Origin: Sulfitobacter sp. F26204
GTDB lineage: Bacteria > Pseudomonadota > Alphaproteobacteria > Rhodobacterales > Rhodobacteraceae
Assembly (NCBI RefSeq): GCF_026410305.1
Contig: NZ_JAPMLQ010000002.1
Location: 744,001 to 808,000 of the forward strand
Length of the DNA stretch: 64,000 bases
Direction of reading: 5' to 3'
Positions 37,574-45,365 of the stretch are shown piece after piece (position 1 is the stretch's first letter; every line of letters begins with the position of its first letter). The position numbers and the translations under genes are program-made. Below the pieces are notes generated by a model, which made no database searches, was not told where the DNA came from, and was given only the letters and a program-made list of their open reading frames with translations.

Positions 37574-38152
37574 ATGTTCGATCTCGGCTGGACCGAGCTG
37601 TTGGTCATTGGTGTTGTTGCCCTGATTGTCGTTGGCCCAAAGGATTTGCCGATCCTGTTTCGCAGGGTGGGGCAATTTGTTGGCAAGGCCAAGGGGATGG
37701 CACGCGAGTTTTCGTCGGCCATGAACAATGCAGCCGATGAGACCGGTATGCGCGAGATGTCCTCATCGCTGAACAAGTCGTTGAAGGCCGCGACCAATCC
37801 GGTGGGTTCTGCGCTGGATGGGGTGAAATCAGCGGCGAAGTCGCTTGCGGACATCGACCCCGAAAGCGAGACCGGAAAACTGGCGGCAAAGCGAGCCGAG
37901 GATGTCAAGAAAATCCAGGTGGCAACCGCGCGCAAGGCTGCCGAGCGCAAAGCGCAGGAAGCAGCGGAAGCATTGAAAGCGGCTGATGCACTGGAAGCGG
38001 AAACAACACCGGCAGCCACAAAAACCGCAGCGGTGAAAAAGCCGGCACCAAAGAAGGCAGCGCCGAAAAAAACCACAGCCAAGAAACCCGCCGCCAAGAA
38101 ACCCGCTGCCAAGAAAGCGCCGGCCAAAAAAGCCCCTGTCAAAAAAGAGTAA
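37574..38152 (+). CDS. tatB: Sec-independent translocase subunit TatB
   Basis: A 192-residue receptor subunit that works with TatC. The start [25 protein letters not shown] is the TatB signature, followed by amphipathic helices to about 130. The last 55 residues are a Lys/Ala/Pro-rich tail ([17 protein letters not shown] repeats) similar in style to the linkers of NuoE and its neighbour. Three nt separate it from tatA and three from tatC. Confidence 0.95.
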   Translation: MFDLGWTELLVIGVVALIVVGPKDLPILFRRVGQFVGKAKGMAREFSSAMNNAADETGMREMSSSLNKSLKAATNPVGSALDGVKSAAKSLADIDPESETGKLAAKRAEDVKKIQVATARKAAERKAQEAAEALKAADALEAETTPAATKTAAVKKPAPKKAAPKKTTAKKPAAKKPAAKKAPAKKAPVKKE

Positions 38153-38155
38153 ACC

Positions 38156-39031
38156 ATGAGTGCGACAGACGAAATTGACGACAGCGCAGCGCCGCTGATC
38201 GAGCATCTGGCAGAGTTGCGCACGCGGCTGATTCATTCGGTGATCGCGTTCATCATCGGGATGATCATCTGTTTCACAGTTTGGAACCCGATCTTTAACT
38301 TTCTGACCAATCCCCTGTGTTCGGCAATGGCAGAGCGTGGGCAGGAGGATTGCGGATTGATCCTGATCAAGCTGCAAGAAGGCTTTTTTGTTGCGATTTC
38401 GATTTCGCTTTTAGGGGGTCTGATCCTGGGGTTTCCCTACATCAGCTATCAATTGTGGCGCTTTGTGGCTCCCGGCCTGTACAAGAATGAGAAAGGCGCG
38501 TTTCTGCCCTTTCTCATCGCATCACCGATTATGTTTTTTATCGGGGCATCCTTCGCATTCTATGTTGTGACGCCACTTGCCTTTGATTTCTTTCTTGGGT
38601 TCCAACAGGGATCATTGACCGGGGAAGGCTCCGAGGCCGTGGCGGGGGGCGTTGCTGCGATTGCCTTTCAGGGATCTGCCCAGGAATATCTGAGCCTGAC
38701 AATCAAATTCATCGTGGCCTTTGGGCTGTGTTTTCAATTACCGGTCTTGTTGACCTTGATGGGCAAGGCGGGACTGGTTTCTGCTGAGGGGCTAGGCAAT
38801 GTACGTAAATACGCAGTCGTCGCGATTTTGGTGCTGGCTGCCTTGGTCACGCCGCCGGATGTAATCACGCAAGTGATCCTGTTCGTTGTTGTTTACGGTC
38901 TATACGAGATGTCGATCCAGTTGGTGAAACGGGTTGAAAAGACACGTGAGGCCAAGTTGCGGGCCGAAGGGTACTACGACGAGGACGAAGACGATGCAGG
39001 TGATTTTGATCCCGATGATGATCTGAAGTGA
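38156..39031 (+). CDS. tatC: Sec-independent translocase subunit TatC
   Basis: A 291-residue multi-helix membrane protein that recognises twin-arginine signals. [14 protein letters not shown] at the N-terminus, [21 protein letters not shown], and [28 protein letters not shown] segments with the conserved Gln and Pro are present, along with TPPDVITQ. It ends in an acidic, Asp-rich tail ([17 protein letters not shown]). Eleven nt separate it from the DUF815 gene. Confidence 0.96.
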   Translation: MSATDEIDDSAAPLIEHLAELRTRLIHSVIAFIIGMIICFTVWNPIFNFLTNPLCSAMAERGQEDCGLILIKLQEGFFVAISISLLGGLILGFPYISYQLWRFVAPGLYKNEKGAFLPFLIASPIMFFIGASFAFYVVTPLAFDFFLGFQQGSLTGEGSEAVAGGVAAIAFQGSAQEYLSLTIKFIVAFGLCFQLPVLLTLMGKAGLVSAEGLGNVRKYAVVAILVLAALVTPPDVITQVILFVVVYGLYEMSIQLVKRVEKTREAKLRAEGYYDEDEDDAGDFDPDDDLK

Positions 39032-39041
39032 GGAACCGTCA

Positions 39042-39890
39042 GTGCCGATGATTGATGACCCGATGGACCGGATCGCCATGGCCTTGGAGCGGATGGCACC
39101 CGCTCCGGCGCCTGCGCCTGACTTCGAAGCGGCTTCGGCCTTTGTCTGGCACACAGAGCCTGACCGGCTGGAGCCTGTGGCACAGATAAGCCGCATTGAT
39201 CTGGGCTTGCTTGTCGGGGTGGACCGGTCGCGCGATACCCTGTTGCAGAACACGCGCCAATTCGCGGCGGGTCTGCCGGCGAATAATGCGCTGCTCTGGG
39301 GCGCAAGGGGGATGGGTAAATCCAGTCTTGTCAAAGCAATACATGCTGAAGTTCATGCAACACATGAGGCATTGCGTATCGTCGAGTTGCAGCGCGAGGA
39401 TCTGCCCTCTGTCGCGCGCTTGCTGAATTTCCTGCGTGGGGCACCGCAACGGTTTATCCTGTTTTGCGACGATCTAAGCTTTGGTCATGATGATGCACAT
39501 TACAAATCGCTCAAGGCGGTCCTGGACGGTGGCATCGAAGGGCGGCCGGAGAACGTGGTGCTTTATGCCACTTCGAACCGGCGGCATTTGATGGCGCGGG
39601 ACATGATTGAGAACGAACGCGGCACCGCCATCAACCCGAGTGAGGCGGTCGAGGAAAAGGTATCCCTGTCAGATCGGTTCGGTCTTTGGCTCGGGTTTCA
39701 CCCCTGTGACCAGGATCAGTATTTGCAGATGATCCGGGGCTATTGCACCGCCTATGGCGTCAAGATCGACGGTGATGAACTCTATGCCGAGGCGATTGAA
39801 TGGCAGGCGACACGTGGTGCGCGGTCCGGGCGTGTGGCCTGGCAGTACTTTGTCGATCTGGCCGGGCGCAAGGGCGTAAGGCTGGACTAG
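39042..39890 (+). CDS. DUF815 family P-loop ATPase
   Basis: A 282-residue AAA-like ATPase. Walker A is GARGMGKSSL, Walker B FILFCDDLSFG (DD), and sensor-like YATSNRRHL follows. DRFGLWLGFHPCDQDQYLQ and a C-terminal WQATRGARSGRVAWQYFVDL are DUF815 traits. The start at GTG 39042 (AGGA upstream) or ATG 39048 is uncertain. It lies just after tatC. Family function is unsettled; a chaperone-like or ClpAP-type role has been suggested for relatives. The stop shares CTAG with the convergent Hint gene. Confidence 0.85.
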   Translation: MPMIDDPMDRIAMALERMAPAPAPAPDFEAASAFVWHTEPDRLEPVAQISRIDLGLLVGVDRSRDTLLQNTRQFAAGLPANNALLWGARGMGKSSLVKAIHAEVHATHEALRIVELQREDLPSVARLLNFLRGAPQRFILFCDDLSFGHDDAHYKSLKAVLDGGIEGRPENVVLYATSNRRHLMARDMIENERGTAINPSEAVEEKVSLSDRFGLWLGFHPCDQDQYLQMIRGYCTAYGVKIDGDELYAEAIEWQATRGARSGRVAWQYFVDLAGRKGVRLD

Positions 39891-40918
39891 GCTGCGTAAA
39901 GACAGCTTGCTTCGTAGCTGCGCAGGCAAGGTGCCGCTTTCGGTCCATAGGTACTGAGATCGGGAAACAACTCGAAGATTTCGGCGCGGGCGGCTTCGTT
40001 GACGGTTTGCAATGTCATTTCACCGGGAAAGAGGCTTTCGCTCCAGATTCCTTCGGAACAGACCAGATGATGCGCGTCAAACAGGATGTGGTAATAGGTG
40101 ACCACCCCGCCGGTCTTGCGGTAAACCCCGTCGTGGCGCAGCAAGTCTACAGCCCGAACCAACACTTCTTCCTGGCCGAAAAACAATTCGGCGCGCCAGT
40201 CGTCCAATAGTATTGCATGCTGCGGAGAGACCACCAGATCACGGGAGTTGCCCAAGGTGCCTTTGGTGATGACAATCGGTGCCAGATCACCCTCGGCACG
40301 TACTGTCGTTTTGCCGATCCAAGCGATGGGTCGGTGGCCACCATCGCGTGTTTCAACCAGATCGCCGATCGCAAGATCCTCAACAGGAACCGACCGCTCC
40401 GTCGTTGTAATCAAAGTGCCATGGGCAAAGCAGACAACGCTGCCGCCGAGGTCGGCATGGGGAATGAAGTCTTCGTTGTCGACGATGCCGCCGATGGAGA
40501 GGTTGGTATCAGCGGGAGGCATGCCATCGGGAAAAATCAGGAAATAACCGTCTTCGCCTGCATCGTCTAAATCGTTGTCGTTGTTCAAATCAACGTCGAT
40601 AGCCGTCACACGCCATGTCGTGGTGCCGTCGCTGACCGTGAAGGTATAGTCATAGATTATCTGGCGGTCGATGCCGCCGATCTCTGTGGTTTGCTGCCAT
40701 CTGCCGCCGATACGTTCGTTTGTGCTGACGACTTCGTTGGTGGGATCGCCGTTGAAAACGCTGGCTCCGGTGTTTTCATCGACAACAAAATAGGTGTCCG
40801 GCCCGGAATAGCGCCATGTTCCGCTGGTTGGTGGGGAAAGGGCATAATTATGCGCCGCCCCGTTCACGGTGCTCTGTGTGCCGTATATTGTATTGGTGTA
40901 GCCGAAATGTTCGGGCAT
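39887..40918 (-). CDS. Hint-domain protein with Ca-binding-like loop (second copy)
   Basis: A 343-residue protein. Residues 1-160 are beta-rich, with an Asp/Asn-rich loop DVDLNNDNDLDDAGEDGYF (about 108-126) resembling a calcium-binding loop. From Cys163 (VCFAHGTLI) there is a Hint domain with the usual Cys1, VEDLAIGDLVETRDGG and VVSPQHAILL. In contrast to the first copy, Cys1 is present. ATG 40918 lies within reach of a hairpin that would cover its ribosome-binding site. No signal peptide is evident; related proteins may leave the cell by type I secretion, which is inference. Confidence 0.8.
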   Translation of the reverse strand: MPEHFGYTNTIYGTQSTVNGAAHNYALSPPTSGTWRYSGPDTYFVVDENTGASVFNGDPTNEVVSTNERIGGRWQQTTEIGGIDRQIIYDYTFTVSDGTTTWRVTAIDVDLNNDNDLDDAGEDGYFLIFPDGMPPADTNLSIGGIVDNEDFIPHADLGGSVVCFAHGTLITTTERSVPVEDLAIGDLVETRDGGHRPIAWIGKTTVRAEGDLAPIVITKGTLGNSRDLVVSPQHAILLDDWRAELFFGQEEVLVRAVDLLRHDGVYRKTGGVVTYYHILFDAHHLVCSEGIWSESLFPGEMTLQTVNEAARAEIFELFPDLSTYGPKAAPCLRSYEASCLYAA

Positions 40919-40922
40919 TTTT

Positions 40923-41059
40923 CAATCCAATCGCCTCAAATGCGTTGGATTGTTTCTATTCTTGCAACAGGGCGGAAACGGGGCGTTTCCGCGCCGTTTG
41001 AGGCAAACTTGTGATGTTTTAGAGGAAAATTATCTAAAAACCGAACTCCAGGTAGTGAA
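40923..41059 (-). promoter_or_regulatory. Structured leader and possible promoter of the second Hint gene
   Basis: Directly upstream of ATG 40918 lie several perfect inverted repeats: CAATCCAA (40923-40930) with TTGGATTG (40945-40952); GCGGAAACG (40972-40980) with CGTTTCCGC (40984-40992), a 9-bp stem with a 3-nt loop; and GCCTCAAA (40933-40940), inside the first loop, with TTTGAGGC (40997-41004). The first stem includes the only GGA near the start codon. A weak promoter candidate on the minus strand is TTCACT (41059-41054), 17 nt, TAGATA (41036-41031). Exact function is unknown. Confidence 0.45.
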
Positions 41060-41067
41060 GGCAGGTG

Positions 41068-42294
41068 TCAGTTCAGGAAGGGCGCTGGATCGACGCTGTC
41101 GAACCCCTGGCGGACTTCGAAGTGCACATAGGCGTCATCTCCGCTGCGCAGTTTGGCGATTTGCTGGCCGCGTCCGACGGTGTCGCCTTTGGAAACGCTC
41201 ACATCCGCTACATTGGCATAGACGGTCAACAGGTTGCCAGCGTGGCGAACAACGACAATAGGCACACCTTCGGCGCTTTTGGTGATTGCGGCTACGGTGC
41301 CGCTGTCGGCGGCTTTCACCGGGGCACCTGCGGCGGCTTTGATGTTGATGCCTTCGTTGCGTCCCTTGGCATAGGCGCGGATGATGCTGCCCTTAACGGG
41401 TGTGACCATCTTGGCGGCTTTGGCCGGTTTGGTGGTCTTGCCGACATCTGCTACCGGTTCGGTGGGTTCTTCGGCTTTGGCCACAGGTTTTGCGGTGTCA
41501 TCATTTGGCAAGGGCTTGGCCGCCGAGGGGGGCGTTGGCGTCGGACTGCCAGCACCGGGGGCAGTGGCCTCGTCAAGAGCGGGCTTGCGTGCGGGTGGAT
41601 TTTGCTTGGCAACGGGGATCAGCAGGAACTGGCCTTCGCGGACCTTGAAATCCGCGCCAAGGCCGTTCCATTCGGCCAATGCCTTGACCGGGACGGAATA
41701 AAGCCGCGCCACGGTATAGGCGGTTTCGCCGCGTTCAACCTTGTGGCGCACAGGTTCTTGACCGGTTTGTCGGGGGGCCGTTGCGGTATTGGCTGGGGGC
41801 AGGGCGGCGGTTTGGACACCCGGTGTTTCAGGGGCGCGATCGATCGCGCCACCAGCAAGTGCATTGATGTCTACAGGCTGGATTGGGCCGCTGGCAGCGG
41901 CGCCCGTAGCAGGAGAAGGTTCGGCAACGCGGCCGGAGAGGGCGATCACCTCGTCCTTGCGCAGGGGAACGTCGGGCGCAATGCCATTGAATCGGGCAAG
42001 GGATGCGGCGTCCACCCCAACGCGTTTGGCCACATCAGCCAGAGTATCGCCGCGACGCGCGATCGCCACTTGATAATTAGGATATGAGATCACGCCACGG
42101 TCATCGGGACGCGGGCGGCTGGCCAATGGGCCGGTCGCGGCTTCTGCGGTGCTGAACCCGCCGCCCAGTCCGCGCAGATCGAAATCAAGCGGTTGATCAC
42201 CACAGGCGGTCAAAAGCGCAGCACTTGTCAGGAGGAGCACACCAGTCCGCATGCGGGAAATCGGGCTGGTGAAGCCTGGGGTGGAATTTCTCAT
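41068..42294 (-). CDS. nlpD: LysM/LytM lipoprotein, NlpD-like
   Basis: A 408-residue envelope lipoprotein. Signal peptide with lipobox LLTAC, lipidated at Cys31. Two LysM domains bind peptidoglycan (about 73-120, beginning QVAIARRGDTLAD, and 182-228, beginning VRHKVERGETAYT). A Pro/Ala/Lys linker leads to a C-terminal LytM domain (about 300-408). Of the zinc ligands, HxxxD reads NEGIN and HxH reads YVHFE, so the peptidase site is dead. Such proteins activate cell-wall amidases. GAGGAC precedes ATG 42294. The surE-pcm-nlpD order is conserved in proteobacteria. Confidence 0.9.
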   Translation of the reverse strand: MRNSTPGFTSPISRMRTGVLLLTSAALLTACGDQPLDFDLRGLGGGFSTAEAATGPLASRPRPDDRGVISYPNYQVAIARRGDTLADVAKRVGVDAASLARFNGIAPDVPLRKDEVIALSGRVAEPSPATGAAASGPIQPVDINALAGGAIDRAPETPGVQTAALPPANTATAPRQTGQEPVRHKVERGETAYTVARLYSVPVKALAEWNGLGADFKVREGQFLLIPVAKQNPPARKPALDEATAPGAGSPTPTPPSAAKPLPNDDTAKPVAKAEEPTEPVADVGKTTKPAKAAKMVTPVKGSIIRAYAKGRNEGINIKAAAGAPVKAADSGTVAAITKSAEGVPIVVVRHAGNLLTVYANVADVSVSKGDTVGRGQQIAKLRSGDDAYVHFEVRQGFDSVDPAPFLN

Positions 42295-42355
42295 CTGCTT
42301 GTCCTCATTTCACGCGATCCCCCATGTATCCGGGGGTTTTCCTCATAGTAACCTA

Positions 42356-43012
42356 TTATCCATCTTTGCCCAAGCCCTCGAGAAGGGGAACAAAGCGGAC
42401 AGAACGCATTTCGTCATATTCCAGACCGGTGGCGGTTTTACGCACGCGTATCAGGTGCTGTACCGCGTCAGATTGGCCGACTGGCAGAACCATGATGCCG
42501 CCTTCCTTGAGTTGTGCAAGCAGTGGTCCGGGCGGATCTTCGGCGGCGGCGGTCACGATGATACGGTCAAAGGGGGCCTGTTCGGCCAGTCCGTAACTGC
42601 CGTCGCCGGTGATGGCGGTGATATTGACCAGATCGAGGTTCTGGAAAATCGTACGGGCTTCATGCACCAGACGGCGATGGCGGTCGATGGTATAGACCCG
42701 CCGTGCCAGTTTCGAGAGGATCGCGGCCTGATAGCCCGAGCCAGTGCCGATTTCCAGCACCTTGTCCCGCGGCGTGATTTCCAGCGCCTGTGTCATCAAC
42801 CCCACCACAGAGGGCTGGCTGATGGTCTGGCCGCATGCGATGGGCAAAGGCATGTCCTCATAGGCGCGTTCGGAAAACAGACCAGTGATAAAGGGGCCGC
42901 GATCAACGCTTTCCATCGCTTCAAGCACGCGTTTGTCTGTCACTCCCTTTGAGCGCAGCGCATACAAGAACTGCATCTTGCGTTCCGCGGTTGAAGCGGC
43001 TTCATCGGTCAT
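42356..43012 (-). CDS. pcm: Protein-L-isoaspartate O-methyltransferase
   Basis: A 218-residue methyltransferase that repairs isoaspartyl damage in proteins using S-adenosylmethionine. The binding loop [14 protein letters not shown], the [10 protein letters not shown] acidic strand end and the preceding [19 protein letters not shown] (substrate region, close to the usual GxTISqPyivA motif) are all visible. Start ATG 43012 overlaps the surE stop by 4 nt. nlpD follows after 61 nt. It may act with SurE in stress survival. Confidence 0.94.
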   Translation of the reverse strand: MTDEAASTAERKMQFLYALRSKGVTDKRVLEAMESVDRGPFITGLFSERAYEDMPLPIACGQTISQPSVVGLMTQALEITPRDKVLEIGTGSGYQAAILSKLARRVYTIDRHRRLVHEARTIFQNLDLVNITAITGDGSYGLAEQAPFDRIIVTAAAEDPPGPLLAQLKEGGIMVLPVGQSDAVQHLIRVRKTATGLEYDEMRSVRFVPLLEGLGKDG

Positions 43013-43794
43013 GTGGAGATGCCTGCAAGGCTGTCCATCATGTCATATGCGGTCAGGTCCGCGCGCATTGGCGTGACGGAAACATAGCCTTCCAGATTGA
43101 CCGCTGCATCAGATCCGGGGGCGGTCTTGACCTGTTGATCACCGCCTTTGATCCATGAAAAACGGCGGCCCGATGGTGCCAAATGGGGTTCTGTTCCGAA
43201 TACAACGCCTGGTCGGCGTCCTTGCGTGGCAAGTCGGGTGCCCTTGACCTGAGCCGCGGCGACGGGAGGGAAATTCACGTTGTAAAACAGCGGGTAGTCA
43301 ACATCTTCGTCAGGCGTATTGCGTAAAATACGGCGCAGGACTGCTGCGCCATGTTTGGCCGATGCCTCAAACGGATCGGCAAGGCCACTGTTGCCGGGAC
43401 CAAAATATTGCGACAGGGCGATGGCGGGATAGCCTTGCAAGGCTGCTTCCATTGCGCCGCCAATCGTGCCGGAATACAGGGTGTTTTCGGCAGAGTTATT
43501 GCCGCGGTTGACCCCGGAAAGGACCAGGTCGGGGGGGCAGTCTTTCATCACGTCATGCACTGCGACCAGCACGCAATCGGCGGGTGATCCTTCGGCTGCA
43601 AAACGCCGTTCGTCCAGTTGGGTCATCATCGTGGGGTGGACATAATTGATACAATGGCCAACACCAGATTGTTCAAAGGCAGGCGCCACAGTCCAGACTT
43701 CACCGTTTTTGCCAGCCAGTTTTGTGGCGATCCGATGCAGCACCTCAAGTCCCGGTGCCGTGATCCCGTCGTCATTTGTGATGAGAATGCGCAT
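43009..43794 (-). CDS. surE: 5'/3'-nucleotidase SurE
   Basis: A 261-residue metal-dependent nucleotidase of the SurE fold. [15 protein letters not shown] gives the Asp-Asp metal pair at the N-terminus; [27 protein letters not shown] is the second metal/phosphate loop. Length is typical. ATG 43794 is the start and the stop overlaps pcm by 4 nt, so the pair is coupled. The gene upstream lies 69 nt away on the same strand. Confidence 0.95.
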   Translation of the reverse strand: MRILITNDDGITAPGLEVLHRIATKLAGKNGEVWTVAPAFEQSGVGHCINYVHPTMMTQLDERRFAAEGSPADCVLVAVHDVMKDCPPDLVLSGVNRGNNSAENTLYSGTIGGAMEAALQGYPAIALSQYFGPGNSGLADPFEASAKHGAAVLRRILRNTPDEDVDYPLFYNVNFPPVAAAQVKGTRLATQGRRPGVVFGTEPHLAPSGRRFSWIKGGDQQVKTAPGSDAAVNLEGYVSVTPMRADLTAYDMMDSLAGIST

Positions 43795-43863
43795 GTGTCG
43801 CCCCTTTTTGCCTTGATAGGTGAGGGGCGAGGATGCGGCAAGCGCGGGCGTGGCGTGAACCGG

Positions 43864-44499
43864 CTAAAGTTGCGCCAATACCTCAGCCGCCTGAACCCCT
43901 GTGTCGCTCAGGGGGGCACGGTCTTCTCCGGGAAAGAAACGGGCACGTGTCGCTGTGGGCATCGGTTCGGGCGTCAAGATGCGAACATCGGGGCCGATAT
44001 TGGCCGTTTCGGCAGCCCAGGCGCGGGCAAGGGCGATTTGCGCGGCCTTGGTCGCGGCATATGCGCCAAAGAACTTTTGGTTCTGGCGAGGATCGTCAAA
44101 AAAGACTGCGGTGCCGGATGACCCAAGCAGCGGCGCAACATAAGTAATCAGCGTTGAGGTCGCGGTGATGTTGCCGGAGACCGATTTTGCCATGTCCTTG
44201 GCATCGATATGATCGGCCGGGGCCAGTGGCGGTGCGTGGATGGCGCAATGCATCCACAGGTCAAGGTTGCCCCAGCGGTCATGAATGCCCCGGCAAAGCA
44301 CTGCCATCGCATCGGCGTTGGTGATGTCCATGGGGGCAAGTGTGGCAGCACCGCCTTTGGCCTGTATGCGATCGTCAAGTTCTTCGAGCGCACCGGTGGT
44401 GCGCGCGACGGCGATGATGTGGTAGGTGGGCGCAAGCGCTTCGGCGAGGGCGGCACCCAGGCCGCGTGACGCGCCGGTGATGAGAGCTGTTTTTGTCAT
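43864..44499 (-). CDS. Short-chain dehydrogenase/reductase family protein
   Basis: A 211-residue Rossmann-fold protein with TGASRGLG at 8-15 and the YxxxK pair Tyr147 and Lys151 (GAYAATKAA). The strand that usually ends in catalytic Ser reads AVFFDDPRQN, and the position 13 before Tyr147 is Phe134, so the Ser is missing. It is shorter than most SDRs (about 250), and its C-terminal substrate lid is brief (EPMPTATRARFFPGED). Substrate unknown. It may be co-transcribed with surE, which lies downstream. Confidence 0.8.
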   Translation of the reverse strand: MTKTALITGASRGLGAALAEALAPTYHIIAVARTTGALEELDDRIQAKGGAATLAPMDITNADAMAVLCRGIHDRWGNLDLWMHCAIHAPPLAPADHIDAKDMAKSVSGNITATSTLITYVAPLLGSSGTAVFFDDPRQNQKFFGAYAATKAAQIALARAWAAETANIGPDVRILTPEPMPTATRARFFPGEDRAPLSDTGVQAAEVLAQL

Positions 44500-44530
44500 G
44501 AATGCGATGTGCCTGCTTGCGGCGGGCGGG

Positions 44531-44797
44531 TCAAGTGTCCGGCAAGCCTAGTATCTTGGTTTGTGCGCCCTTGGCGAGGATCACGCGGTCGATGTCAATC
44601 GCGGCGACCAAACTGCCCGCGACCGTATCGCCAACATTGATCCGTTGGATTTCGCCGTTGTGCCCGCGGATCAGTGCCGCGGGATTTGTTTCATTGCCAA
44701 ACACACCGATCAGGGCCAGCGCGGGCAGCTTGACGCGTTGGGTGGCAAGGTCGGCCACATGTTGCGATGTTGGTTCTTGAGTGTCTTTGAGGATCAT
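44531..44797 (-). CDS. Small beta-domain protein (GspC/PilP-like core)
   Basis: An 88-residue soluble protein. After a polar N-terminus (MILKDTQEPTSQHV) it has VKLPALALIGVFGNETNPAALIRGHNGEIQRINVGDTVAGSLVAAIDID, a run of beta strands with the periodic layout of the homology-region domain of GspC and PilP proteins. No membrane anchor is present, unlike those proteins, so the relation is tentative. ATG 44797 was chosen; an in-frame extension upstream is Cys/Pro-rich and unlikely. It lies 32 nt upstream of the SDR gene. Confidence 0.55.
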   Translation of the reverse strand: MILKDTQEPTSQHVADLATQRVKLPALALIGVFGNETNPAALIRGHNGEIQRINVGDTVAGSLVAAIDIDRVILAKGAQTKILGLPDT

Positions 44798-44892
44798 GTC
44801 CGGCTCTTTCGCACCATTGAGAGGAGTTCCGAGCGGGCAAGTATCAGTTATGCTGCAGCGCAGAAAGGCGGGGGGGTAGGCATCGGCCAACT

Positions 44893-45321
44893 TCAGCCGA
44901 CGTTAAGTGAATCGCGCTTGGGCAGATGATAGGTGAAGGTCATTTGCGCCAGATGCGCGAGGGCCTGTTCCGGCAGATCCTCATTGAGCGACAGGACCAG
45001 CCGGCGGCGGCCGTCATTGGCCGGGAGGTCCGGATAAAGTTCACGCATGCGTTCGGCCAGATCGGTCTTGCAATCGACAAACAAGGCAAGCTGGTCTGGA
45101 TCGGCAGGAATCCAATGCAGGCGCAAGGTGCTGCCGGTACGAGGCTTTTGCGGACGCCAGGCGGGTTGTCCCCATTTCAGGGACTCCGCTAACGGCCCAA
45201 GGTTGTTTTCTTGCGCAATGGTTTGGAAAATGGCCCGGCAAGCCCAGGCGGCATTTTGTGCCGGGGCTGACCATTGGCGAAATGTTGAAAGCAGCGAGGC
45301 TGGGGCATGTGTGGTGTCCAT
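44893..45321 (-). CDS. DUF1801 domain protein
   Basis: A 142-residue protein of the YdhG/DUF1801 type. The family pattern shows as an N-terminal helix pair (TFRQWSAPAQNAAWACRAIFQTIA), LKWGQPAWRP in the centre, LHWIPADPDQLALFVDCKTDLAERMRELYP and a C-terminal helix (LPEQALAHLAQMTFTYH). These small proteins have an SRPBCC-independent alpha/beta fold with unknown ligand. It ends about 95 nt upstream of the small beta-domain gene. No regulation is visible. Confidence 0.78.
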   Translation of the reverse strand: MDTTHAPASLLSTFRQWSAPAQNAAWACRAIFQTIAQENNLGPLAESLKWGQPAWRPQKPRTGSTLRLHWIPADPDQLALFVDCKTDLAERMRELYPDLPANDGRRRLVLSLNEDLPEQALAHLAQMTFTYHLPKRDSLNVG

Positions 45322-45365
45322 GACATCCTTCTAGCTCAGACTGCTGCCAATTTCCGGCAACAGGG

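Noticed and set aside
41065..42087. A 340-codon plus-strand frame opposite nlpD
   Set aside because: It mirrors the Ala/Pro/Lys linker and LysM codons of nlpD in reverse; Gly/Cys-rich composition and no motif.
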